The notes under the pieces were generated by a model. The model was not told where the DNA came from. It made no database searches and worked only from the letters and a program-made list of their open reading frames with translations. Both the position numbers and the translations under genes were made by a program. From Merdibacter sp965119685 (GTDB taxonomy: Bacteria > Bacillota_I > Bacilli_A > Erysipelotrichales > Erysipelotrichaceae), in the NCBI GenBank assembly GCA_965119685.1, contig OZ221971.1, positions 1,922,001 through 1,986,000 of the forward strand: a stretch of 64,000 bases of DNA, read 5' to 3'. Numbering within the stretch: position 1 is the stretch's first letter; each line of letters begins with the position of its first letter. Shown piece after piece: positions 1 to 6,750 of the stretch.

Positions 1-21
1 CGCTTTCTCACTCCTGTAAGC

Positions 22-360
22 CTACTCGTTTTCGTTATATTTCTGTCCAAATGCGCTGTAAGGTGTTGCGACGCTCTCCTCATCATCGAAGATGCTGTTT
101 TCATTGAAGCCGCAAAGCCCCATGCAGCGAGCGACTCTGCGCTCGAAATCACGTGTCGCCCGGCGCAGACATGCGTAGTCGATCGTCGGCTGATTCGGGC
201 ACCGGTTGCACTGGCAGCAGCGGCAGCAGCAGGAATGACGGCAGCAGCAAGGGCCATTCCCCATCATGTTAGCGGCATTTTGTCCAACGCGGATATGCTG
301 CGCGCGTCCAAACGAAGAACAGCTGTTGCAGCGACGGTTCTGATTGCAGTTACAATTCAT
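22..360 (-). CDS. Cysteine-rich small protein, function unknown
   Basis: A 112-residue protein with 17 cysteines, most packed into the first 55 residues (clusters CCC, CCC, CC, CNC and CNRC). The C-terminal half is charged and acidic with few cysteines. No signal peptide or membrane segment is visible, so a cytoplasmic metal-binding or redox role, or a coat-like structural role, is possible but is inference. The ATG at 360 is preceded by a GGAAGGGA ribosome binding site. It is transcribed divergently from the hydrogenase at 545, and the two share a 184-bp intergenic region. I do not recognise a named family. Confidence 0.6.
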   Translation of the reverse strand: MNCNCNQNRRCNSCSSFGRAQHIRVGQNAANMMGNGPCCCRHSCCCRCCQCNRCPNQPTIDYACLRRATRDFERRVARCMGLCGFNENSIFDDEESVATPYSAFGQKYNENE

Positions 361-471
361 TGTTATCCCTTCCTTTCCTGAGATCTCTTATCTCTAGTTC
401 AGACTATGATCGCACTTCCTCACGTTGTGGACATCTAACCAGATCAGCGTCTTTCTTCTTTTGTAAGAATC

Positions 472-489
472 ATGTGAAAACGTTCACTT
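472..489. promoter_or_regulatory. Rex-like operator upstream of hydrogenase
   Basis: ATGTGAAAACGTTCACTT is close to the Rex (NADH/NAD+ sensor) consensus TTGTGAA-N4-TTCACAA. The central TGTGAA-N4-TTCAC is intact. It lies six bases upstream of the -35 box of the hydrogenase promoter, where a bound repressor would block RNA polymerase. Rex control of fermentative and hydrogen genes is established in Bacillota; control of this gene is inference. Confidence 0.55.
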
Positions 490-494
490 TTTGT

Positions 495-524
495 TTTACA
501 AATGCTTTGCCTATCGGCTATAAT
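495..524 (+). promoter_or_regulatory. Promoter of the [FeFe] hydrogenase gene
   Basis: TTTACA at 495-500 and a perfect TATAAT at 519-524 are separated by 18 bases. The start codon at 545 follows a GAGGTG ribosome binding site at 531-536. Confidence 0.65.
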
Positions 525-544
525 AAGGGCGAGGTGAAGAGAAA

Positions 545-2062
545 ATGAGAGGAATCTACAATTCAGTAACAGATATTCGCAGAAAGGTCTTTACTGAGAT
601 TGCCAGACTCGCCTATGAAGGGGGCGACTATGCAAAAAAGATCGAGGAGCTGCCTTATACGATCCTGCCGGGTCACAAGGCAAGCTATCGCAACAGCATC
701 TTTTTGGAGCGAGCAATCATCGGGGAGCGTCTGCGTTTAGGTATCGGTCTGCCTTTGCGCACGGTGGAGGAGCAGTCTGCACTCTCTGATGGCATTGAGG
801 AGAGCGCGATCGCCGAGAAGTATTATGATGATCCGCTGATCAATATCATCAAATTCGCGTGCAACGCCTGCCCGGAAAAGAAGATCGTGGTCACGGACAG
901 CTGTCAGGGGTGTCTGTCTCACCAATGTACCGAAGTATGCCCAAAAGACGCCATTCACATCGTCAACGGCAAGAGCGTTATCGATCAGGATAAGTGCATC
1001 AAATGCGGCCGCTGTATGGATGCCTGCCCTTACCATGCGATCAACAAGCTGGAGCGTCCTTGTGCCGCCAGCTGTGGCATGGACGCCATCCATTCGGATG
1101 AGGATGGCTATGCGGAAATCGACTATGACAAGTGTGTCTCCTGCGGCATGTGCTTAGTCAACTGCCCGTTTGGTGCTATCGTCGATAAAGGGCAGATCTT
1201 CCAGACGATCCATGCGATCAAAGAGGGGCATGAGGTCATCGCGGCCATCGCGCCTGCCTTCGTCGGACAGTTTGGTCCAAGCGTTACCCCGGATAAGGTC
1301 AAGGGAGCGCTGAAAGAGCTCGGCTTTGCGGATGTAGTTGAGGTAGCGATCGGCGCCGACCTGTGTACGATCGAGGAAGCCGAGGACTTCTTGAACAAAG
1401 TGCCGGAAAAACAGCCGTTCATGGCAACTTCCTGCTGTCCTGCATGGTCGGTGATGGCAAAGAAGCTGTTCCCGGATTTCAAGCCGTATATCTCGATGGC
1501 GCTGACGCCGATGGTGCTGACCGGGCGTCTCATCAAGAAAGAGAAGCCAAACGCCAAGGTCGTATTCATCGGTCCTTGCGCCGCCAAAAAGCTGGAGGCC
1601 AGCCGCAAGAGCATCCGCTCCGACATTGACTTCGTATTGACCTTTGAGGAAGTCATGGGCATGTTTGAAGCCAAGGGCGTCAAGCTGGAACAGCTCACAG
1701 TCAGCGAGCCGCTGACAGAGGGTACCGCATCCGGACGCGGCTTTGCGGTGAGCGGCGGCGTCGCACAGGCGGTGAAAGATCAGATTCTGAAAGATCACCC
1801 GGATATGGAAGTCAAGGTACAGGCAGCGGAAGGGCTGAAAAACTGCAAGACCATGCTGATGATGGCAAAGGCCGGACGTCTCAACGGCTATCTGCTGGAA
1901 GGCATGGCGTGCCCGGGCGGCTGTGTGGCCGGAGCCGGTACTTTGCAGCCGGTGATGAAATCCAGTGCAGCAGTCAAGAAATATGTCAACGAGGCAGAGA
2001 AAAAGCTTTCCAGCGAGAGCGCCTATGGAGATAATCTCGATCTGCTGACCGAGCATAACTAA
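545..2062 (+). CDS. Monomeric [FeFe] hydrogenase, group B-like
   Basis: A 505-residue enzyme for reversible proton reduction to H2 with ferredoxin. The N-terminal half carries ferredoxin-type 4Fe-4S cysteine sets (about residues 106-132, 151-161 and 197-207). The catalytic H-cluster domain has the three signatures: L1 TSCCPAW (295-301), L2 GPCAAKKLE (343-351) and L3 EGMACPGGC (452-460). The TSCCPAW and GPCAAK variants are those of group-B-like enzymes rather than the classical TSCCPGW/MPCTAK form. It is monocistronic: own promoter, Rex-like operator and a terminator directly after the stop. With the pyruvate:ferredoxin oxidoreductase at 39.8-43.3 kb it would dispose of reduced ferredoxin as hydrogen. 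The hydE/F/G maturases are not in this window. Confidence 0.93.
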   Translation: MRGIYNSVTDIRRKVFTEIARLAYEGGDYAKKIEELPYTILPGHKASYRNSIFLERAIIGERLRLGIGLPLRTVEEQSALSDGIEESAIAEKYYDDPLINIIKFACNACPEKKIVVTDSCQGCLSHQCTEVCPKDAIHIVNGKSVIDQDKCIKCGRCMDACPYHAINKLERPCAASCGMDAIHSDEDGYAEIDYDKCVSCGMCLVNCPFGAIVDKGQIFQTIHAIKEGHEVIAAIAPAFVGQFGPSVTPDKVKGALKELGFADVVEVAIGADLCTIEEAEDFLNKVPEKQPFMATSCCPAWSVMAKKLFPDFKPYISMALTPMVLTGRLIKKEKPNAKVVFIGPCAAKKLEASRKSIRSDIDFVLTFEEVMGMFEAKGVKLEQLTVSEPLTEGTASGRGFAVSGGVAQAVKDQILKDHPDMEVKVQAAEGLKNCKTMLMMAKAGRLNGYLLEGMACPGGCVAGAGTLQPVMKSSAAVKKYVNEAEKKLSSESAYGDNLDLLTEHN

Positions 2063-2078
2063 ACCGATCAACAACGAT

Positions 2079-2103
2079 AAGGAGCCAAAGCGCTCCTTTT
2101 TCT
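2079..2103 (+). terminator. Terminator after hydrogenase
   Basis: Stem GGAGC (2081-2085) pairs with GCTCC (2092-2096) and is followed by a T run, 20 bases after the stop codon. Confidence 0.7.
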
Positions 2104-2308
2104 ATGGATGTCCATTGTCACTGCGCCCTTTTGATTCCCTCAGCCTCAAAGCTTTGCCAAGGCAATAAAGAAGAGATGTTTCCATCCACCTTGCCGCTAT
2201 GTTATCATCACCGCAGGCAGACAAGTTTGTTACGATCGCTTCCTTTGCTTTTGTAAATACAGCGCCGTCGTTTCACGGCAAACGCAATGAGAAAATATCA
2301 AAAAGGTA

Positions 2309-2337
2309 TTTACAAACATTTTCTCATCATGTATAAT
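2309..2337 (+). promoter_or_regulatory. Promoter of tRNA-His
   Basis: TTTACA (2309-2314), a 17-base spacer and TATAAT (2332-2337) place transcription start a few bases before the tRNA. Confidence 0.7.
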
Positions 2338-2350
2338 ACAACATGCACAT

Positions 2351-2427
2351 GGCGATTGTGGTGAAGTGGTTAACACAGCGGATTGTGGCTCCGTCACTCG
2401 TGGGTTCGAATCCCATCAGTCGCCCCA
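2351..2427 (+). tRNA. tRNA-His(GTG)
   Basis: Full cloverleaf: 7-bp acceptor stem (2352-2358 with 2417-2423), anticodon GTG in the loop ATTGTGG, T-arm GGTTCGAATCC and encoded CCA (2425-2427). The extra 5' G at 2351 opposite discriminator C at 2424 is the histidine identity pair G-1:C73, which confirms the assignment. Confidence 0.95.
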
Positions 2428-2438
2428 TAGAAAAAAAG

Positions 2439-2460
2439 AAGTCCCCTGCGGACTTTTTTT
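2439..2460 (+). terminator. Terminator after tRNA-His
   Basis: AAGTCC (2439-2444) pairs with GGACTT (2450-2455) followed by T residues, 11 bases after the CCA end. Confidence 0.8.
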
Positions 2461-2634
2461 GTACGTCGTTGTTGATGTAAGTATGCCTTTCTATCAATCA
2501 TTTTGAATGTAGCGGCGATGTGAGACTCTTGTATTTTCTCATCGACAGCTTCTGTTCCCCTCATATCTCCCGGTTGCCGTCGTTTTCTCACCTCGTTTCT
2601 TCATCCTTGTGCAGCACCCCGATCATCCCCCCCC
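2461..2634. other. Intergenic stretch, no gene seen
   Basis: Together with the hairpin element that follows and the bases to 2912, this is about 450 bases without a convincing reading frame. The short open frames here lack ribosome binding sites and coding-like composition. The bases 2721-2912 also hold nothing I can name. Confidence 0.5.
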
Positions 2635-2720
2635 TAAAAGAAAAGACCAGAGGTCTTTGTACCCCAATCGCATTTCTCATCTTCATTGGTATCCATTTGA
2701 CCTCTGGTTTTCTTATAGGA
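2635..2720 (+). repeat. Dispersed hairpin element, copy 1
   Basis: The outer stem ACCAGAGGTC (2646-2655) pairs perfectly with GACCTCTGGT (2699-2708). An inner stem is formed by CCAAT and ATTGG. AAAAG runs precede it and TTTTC follows it. A clearly related copy, in the opposite orientation, lies at 63797-63884. The stems differ by compensatory changes, so the base-paired structure itself appears to be conserved. Confidence 0.65.
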
Positions 2721-2912
2721 AACATCGTGATTTGTTCGCCTAGCAATCATTCAAACAGGCTTTGATCTCCTCTCCACGCTGCATTTCTTTTTATCATTGT
2801 ATATCTCTGATCAACAAACGGAAAACGATCCAGCGCCGATTCCATACGCTGTTTTCATACAAATTCATCAGTGAACACTTGCTTTGACGCAAAGACTGTG
2901 CACTTCCCTTCT

Positions 2913-3701
2913 CTAAATCCAGCCAAAATGACGGCAGGCACGATAAATGCCGTCCTCATCCGCACTCGGGCATACATAATCCGCCAGCTCCTTTAACTCA
3001 GGAATGGCATTGCCCATGGCAACCGCAAAAGGAGCATCGCGAAACATGCGGCGATCGTTGAGCCCATCGCCAAACACGACAATCTGTTCCTCTCTCTCGC
3101 CTAACAGCTGTGCCATGCGGCGAATCCCCTTGTATTTATCGTCCGGTTCCAAGATGATAAAATTCGCCCGTGAATAGTGCATCACACCGACACCCTCTAT
3201 GTGAGCGGCATGTACCGCCTGCTTCAGCTTCTCTTCGTCTCCCGCCAAAAACATGCGGCGAATCATCGGCGCATCTTCAATACGGAAAGCGGGATCGACC
3301 CGTACCTCCATAAAATCCGAAAAATCTCCTGCCGCCTCATGAAAGTAAGCGTTGGGAGAGATGCGGATGCGGGAATCGTCCAAAGCAAGCGCCACGCCGA
3401 GCCCACAGCGCATCGCTTCCTCATACACCTTGACAAAGCCCGCGCGATCCGGCAGCTCATAGGATACGGTGTGTCCGTCGATGACGATTTGATTACCGCC
3501 TTCGCATACCATATTCCCGATCCCTACCTGTTCCTGAAACAATCTTGCGCGAAAAGCGGCGCGTCCGGTTGCCAAAGCGACAAAATGTCCGTTTTTTTGT
3601 AACTCTCTCAGCGCCGTACGCGTACTCTCATACACATACCCAAAACGCTTGGCACTGGTGAGCGTACCGTCGATGTCAAAAAAGATCAGTTTCCTCTCCA
3701 C
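2913..3701 (-). CDS. Cof-type HAD-superfamily phosphatase
   Basis: A 262-residue cytoplasmic sugar- or nucleotide-phosphatase-like protein. HAD motif I is FFDIDGTLT near residue 7, motif II is ATGRA near residue 44, and motif IV is FGDGLNDRRM near residue 211. The cap domain is type C2 as in Cof/YbiV proteins. The start is probably GTG at 3701, seven bases after GGGGAGG; an out-of-frame ATG lies just upstream. It is the last gene of a minus-strand run behind the membrane protein at 3737. It is a paralogue of the gene at 21689: both share the phrase NGHFVA-ATGRA and end in ACRHFGWI. The substrate cannot be deduced. Confidence 0.88.
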   Translation of the reverse strand: MERKLIFFDIDGTLTSAKRFGYVYESTRTALRELQKNGHFVALATGRAAFRARLFQEQVGIGNMVCEGGNQIVIDGHTVSYELPDRAGFVKVYEEAMRCGLGVALALDDSRIRISPNAYFHEAAGDFSDFMEVRVDPAFRIEDAPMIRRMFLAGDEEKLKQAVHAAHIEGVGVMHYSRANFIILEPDDKYKGIRRMAQLLGEREEQIVVFGDGLNDRRMFRDAPFAVAMGNAIPELKELADYVCPSADEDGIYRACRHFGWI

Positions 3702-3736
3702 GCATTTCCTCCCCTTTCTTCCCGACGGTTCTCATA

Positions 3737-4090
3737 TCAGTCGCCAAACAGATAACCGCAATAAATGTACATCATTTTAATATAAAACGCATTCACGCCG
3801 CCGATCAGATACAGGAACTGCTCCAGCCAGTCAAAGGTAAAAAAGCCCAGCTGCAAAAACAGAAACAAGATGGTAAAAACGATCGCAAAGACCTTTTTAA
3901 AGACAGAGCCGTTGCGGCGATGATGGCTCTTGTTTAAAAGCATGCCAAAGAGAAACAGCGATACCACCTCGATGATCAACAGCACCATCCCCTGATAAGG
4001 AATGTGCATGTAGGCGTTCATCAGCCGGGTGATGAGCGCTGCGAGGATGAGCACCAAAAGCGGCATTCCCAGACGTTTGAGGTTATCCAT
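3737..4090 (-). CDS. Small membrane protein, unknown function
   Basis: A 117-residue hydrophobic protein with three or four predicted membrane helices (roughly residues 9-24, 33-52, 66-86 and 88-112) separated by a basic loop KSHHRRNGSVFKK. Its ATG lies two bases after the TAG of the cyclophilin gene and has no good ribosome binding site of its own, so translation is probably coupled. No family recognised. Confidence 0.6.
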   Translation of the reverse strand: MDNLKRLGMPLLVLILAALITRLMNAYMHIPYQGMVLLIIEVVSLFLFGMLLNKSHHRRNGSVFKKVFAIVFTILFLFLQLGFFTFDWLEQFLYLIGGVNAFYIKMMYIYCGYLFGD

Positions 4091-4092
4091 GC

Positions 4093-4524
4093 CTATTCGT
4101 CCACCGTTACGCTTTCCATCACATCGCCGTTGTGCATCGCCTTCACTGCGCGCATGTTGCCGGTCACCTTGCCAAACACCGTATGCACGCCATCCAAATG
4201 CGGCTGCGGTTCATGAACGATGAAAAACTGACAGCAGCCGGTATCCTTGCCGCGGTGTGCCATCGACAGCGCTCCCTCCACGTGACGGTGCGGGTTTCTT
4301 TTGGTTTCACAGGGAATCGTATAGCCCAGATCGCCGGTGCCGTTGCCATAAGGACAACCGCCCTGAGAGACGAAGCCGGGAATCACGCGGTGAAACGTCT
4401 TGCCGTTGTAATACCCCTCGCGTACGAGCTTGACAAAATTGGCGACTGTGATCGGCGCGTCCTCCTCGTATAATTCAAAGGGAATCACCTCTTGATTCGC
4501 CATGACAATTTTTCCAGTAATCAT
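4093..4524 (-). CDS. Cyclophilin-type peptidyl-prolyl isomerase
   Basis: A 143-residue cytoplasmic cis-trans prolyl isomerase. Cyclophilin signatures are present: TVANFVKLVREGYYNG, FHRVIPGFVSQGG (catalytic Arg and the FxxQGG strand), CQFFIVHEPQPHLDG, and VFGKVTGNM. The start at 4524 gives six bases between GAGGAGG and the ATG; the ATG at 4530 would leave none, and longer open frames upstream are spurious. It lies downstream of the aspartyl protease gene and is coupled to the membrane protein gene. Confidence 0.9.
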   Translation of the reverse strand: MITGKIVMANQEVIPFELYEEDAPITVANFVKLVREGYYNGKTFHRVIPGFVSQGGCPYGNGTGDLGYTIPCETKRNPHRHVEGALSMAHRGKDTGCCQFFIVHEPQPHLDGVHTVFGKVTGNMRAVKAMHNGDVMESVTVDE

Positions 4525-4552
4525 ATCCATCCTCCTCATTTCTTTCTTTTTT

Positions 4553-5524
4553 TTATGTGAGCAGCAGCATGTGGCGGCTGTTGACAAAGCGAATGCGCCG
4601 CCCGGCAAAGATTTCGTTGCCGAAAACCCCGTCATAGGGGTGATCCGGGAAAATATCGACAAACGCACTGATACAACCGCGTAACACAATATCCGCGCGA
4701 TCCACAAAGATATGCAGCCGATCGACGATCGGCGTCTCCAGCTCCTCGCGCCCGTGTACGCCAAAGCCTAACAGGGTCGTCCAAGCGACGATGCGCAGCT
4801 GCTGCCTTTGAATGTATGCCTGCCCCAGCCAGCTTTGTTTCGCGCCGCTGTCTACGCCAAACACTGCCATGCCGCCATCCTCCTGCCTGACAAGCAGCGT
4901 GGGAAAGCTGCACGGCAGCAGGTTTGGATGATCGAAGCGATAGCGATTGTGCACCACCCGAAAGCATCCGGCGATCGTATCCATCTCAAAGTCGATCATC
5001 GAAAGCAAATCCCAGCCGAGAATGCCGTCAAAGCGCAAGAGATCGATATGTGCAAACGGCATCGCAAAGCGCTGCTGATCTAACAGGACAAGCGGCACAT
5101 TGTCCCATTGCAGTCCACCGAGGGAAAGCCGTTGGGCACGCACGGCCGAAAGCGTTTGTTTCTTTGCGCCGACGCTGCCGATTTCCAAAGCGCCGCTGAT
5201 CGCCGTCAATCCCAAACGCTGCGCCTGCTGTTTGCGAATACCGCTGATCTGCGCACCGGTATCGATGATAAAGCGCAGGGGTTCCTCATTGACCCTGACA
5301 CACAGCTCATACAAGCCAAACAGATTGCGCTTCATCACAACCGAAAACGCCTGTGTGCTCTGCGTCATCGCAAAGGGGTGGCTGTCCGCGCATAACGCAC
5401 GGTAGAGATCACTTTGACATAAAGGCGCCTGAAAAGCAGCAAAACGCTCGCTCGCCTGCGCGTACTCGCTATGACTGATCAGATGAGGCGCACAGCTATG
5501 AACGCTGACACGATGCATCCGCAT
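4553..5524 (-). CDS. Retropepsin-like aspartyl protease family protein
   Basis: A 323-residue protein with a single-domain aspartyl protease core. The motif FIIDTGAQIS has the catalytic Asp88-Thr-Gly, and ILGWD in the downstream half matches the hydrophobic-hydrophobic-Gly strand of the fold. Such clan AA proteins act as dimers. A second DSGA (in FGVDSGAKQS) suggests the chain may contain a repeated half, so an internal two-lobed arrangement is possible. No signal peptide is obvious. The start at 5524 lies seven bases after AGGAGGT. An extended -10 (TGCTATAAT, 5555-5563 on the minus strand) drives the run that continues into cyclophilin, membrane protein and HAD phosphatase. The substrate is unknown. 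Confidence 0.7.
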   Translation of the reverse strand: MRMHRVSVHSCAPHLISHSEYAQASERFAAFQAPLCQSDLYRALCADSHPFAMTQSTQAFSVVMKRNLFGLYELCVRVNEEPLRFIIDTGAQISGIRKQQAQRLGLTAISGALEIGSVGAKKQTLSAVRAQRLSLGGLQWDNVPLVLLDQQRFAMPFAHIDLLRFDGILGWDLLSMIDFEMDTIAGCFRVVHNRYRFDHPNLLPCSFPTLLVRQEDGGMAVFGVDSGAKQSWLGQAYIQRQQLRIVAWTTLLGFGVHGREELETPIVDRLHIFVDRADIVLRGCISAFVDIFPDHPYDGVFGNEIFAGRRIRFVNSRHMLLLT

Positions 5525-5554
5525 GCCCATCACCTCCTGTTGACGCATGCAAAC

Positions 5555-5563
5555 ATTATAGCA
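5555..5563 (-). promoter_or_regulatory. Extended -10 promoter for the protease-cyclophilin run
   Basis: The minus strand reads TGCTATAAT, an extended -10, about 31 bases before the start at 5524. The -35 is weak, as is usual with extended -10 promoters. The divergent gene has its own TATAAT at 5582-5587. Confidence 0.5.
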
Positions 5564-5614
5564 TACTTTTTTGGCATGATGTATAATAGAAAAAAGGAAA
5601 GGAGTGTAACCTCT

Positions 5615-6469
5615 ATGAAAACCAATCGTGAACATTTGCCGATCATGAGCGTTATGGGCAGTGTCGATCATCCCACGCTATCCAATGACGGACACTGGGT
5701 CGGCTATGACGGCTATGGCCGCATTGCGATGTCGGTGGGCGGCATCGTCTATAACTACGCGCTGTTAGATTGCTGCATGGGGATTGCCGGCGATCATATC
5801 GAACCGGGCGTCTCCATTAAAAACAGCACAGATAAGCAAAATAAAGCGCTGATGTCCTTTGCCTGTGTCGGCAATGAGGCACGGATCATCAACGGACCGG
5901 CGCAGGGAGCGCTTGGCTATGTCAGCGGCAAGCACGGCGGCATCGACCATGTCATCGTACATTTTGCACGCGATGTCTTGGAACAGATGAACGGCGAAGA
6001 GCACATTTTGATCAAAGCGTGCGGACAGGGGATGAAACTGACGGAATATCCGCAAATTCAGCTGATGAATCTCGATCCCGACCTGTTGGCGGCAATGCCG
6101 ATTCAAGCGGAACAGGGAGTTTTGCATGTACCTGTCGTCACCGTAGTGCCCGCCTTTCTGATGGGCAGCGGCTTAGGCTCAACTTCGATGATGAACGGCG
6201 ATTATGACATCATGACGCAAGACCCAAATGCCAACATGCGCTATGGAATTTCCTCGCTTCGCTTCGGTGACCTCGTCATGATTGAAGATCACGATAACTG
6301 TCATGGACCGCATTATCGCAAAGGAGCCCGCAGCATCGGCGTCATCGTCCATTCAGATTCTTTTACCAGCGGGCACGGTCCCGGCGTTACTGTCCTGTTC
6401 AGCGGGGACAGCGACAGCTTAAAGCCTCTGATCGACAAGGACGCCAATATCGCCAATTACAAACGATGA
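5615..6469 (+). CDS. DUF4438-like protein
   Basis: A 284-residue soluble protein, rich in Gly and His, starting MKTNREHLPIMSVMGSVDHP. The ATG at 5615 follows GGAAAGGAG with nearby TATAAT at 5582-5587; the longer frame upstream runs through the promoter and is rejected. The sequence agrees with what I recall of the DUF4438 family (uncharacterised proteins of Clostridia and Thermotogae with a conserved HDNCHGPHYRKGA-type segment and an SDSFTSGHGPG segment). Conserved Asp/His residues suggest metal binding, which is inference. No operon partner; a terminator follows. Confidence 0.65.
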   Translation: MKTNREHLPIMSVMGSVDHPTLSNDGHWVGYDGYGRIAMSVGGIVYNYALLDCCMGIAGDHIEPGVSIKNSTDKQNKALMSFACVGNEARIINGPAQGALGYVSGKHGGIDHVIVHFARDVLEQMNGEEHILIKACGQGMKLTEYPQIQLMNLDPDLLAAMPIQAEQGVLHVPVVTVVPAFLMGSGLGSTSMMNGDYDIMTQDPNANMRYGISSLRFGDLVMIEDHDNCHGPHYRKGARSIGVIVHSDSFTSGHGPGVTVLFSGDSDSLKPLIDKDANIANYKR

Positions 6470-6493
6470 GCGCTCATGCAAAGCGCTGTGACT

Positions 6494-6518
6494 AAGAGGA
6501 AGCGATTCCTCTTTTTTA
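6494..6518 (+). terminator. Terminator after DUF4438-like gene
   Basis: AAGAGGA (6494-6500) pairs with TCCTCTT (6507-6513) followed by T residues. Confidence 0.8.
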
Positions 6519-6737
6519 TATGCTTACACCAAGAGAGGAAAAGATTCTTCATTGGCCATGCCTCACAGGATGACACGAGCGTTTTCGACTCATGCAAAAG
6601 GAAGGAAAGGGCAAGGTATCGTGAAATCGCGGCGGAATGAACAATATGCGATCATGGAATGGAATATCTGTGTTCAAAGACCGCAATAACGCTTCTTTCC
6701 ATCCGTTTGCGGACGAATACCGATTCCGCGATCATTT

Positions 6738-6750
6738 TACAAGGGCAAAC
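6738..6750. repeat. Target-site duplication, left copy
   Basis: TACAAGGGCAAAC directly abuts the left end of the IS30-family element and is repeated exactly at 8458-8470 next to its right end. Confidence 0.85.

Noticed and set aside
360..548. 62-codon frame before the hydrogenase
   Set aside because: It runs through the operator, promoter and ribosome binding site of the hydrogenase.
1154..2074. 306-codon open frame antisense to the hydrogenase gene
   Set aside because: Shadow of the hydrogenase coding sequence; no ribosome binding site and composition of an opposite-strand frame.
2520..2765. 81-codon frame
   Set aside because: Covers the hairpin element and has no ribosome binding site.
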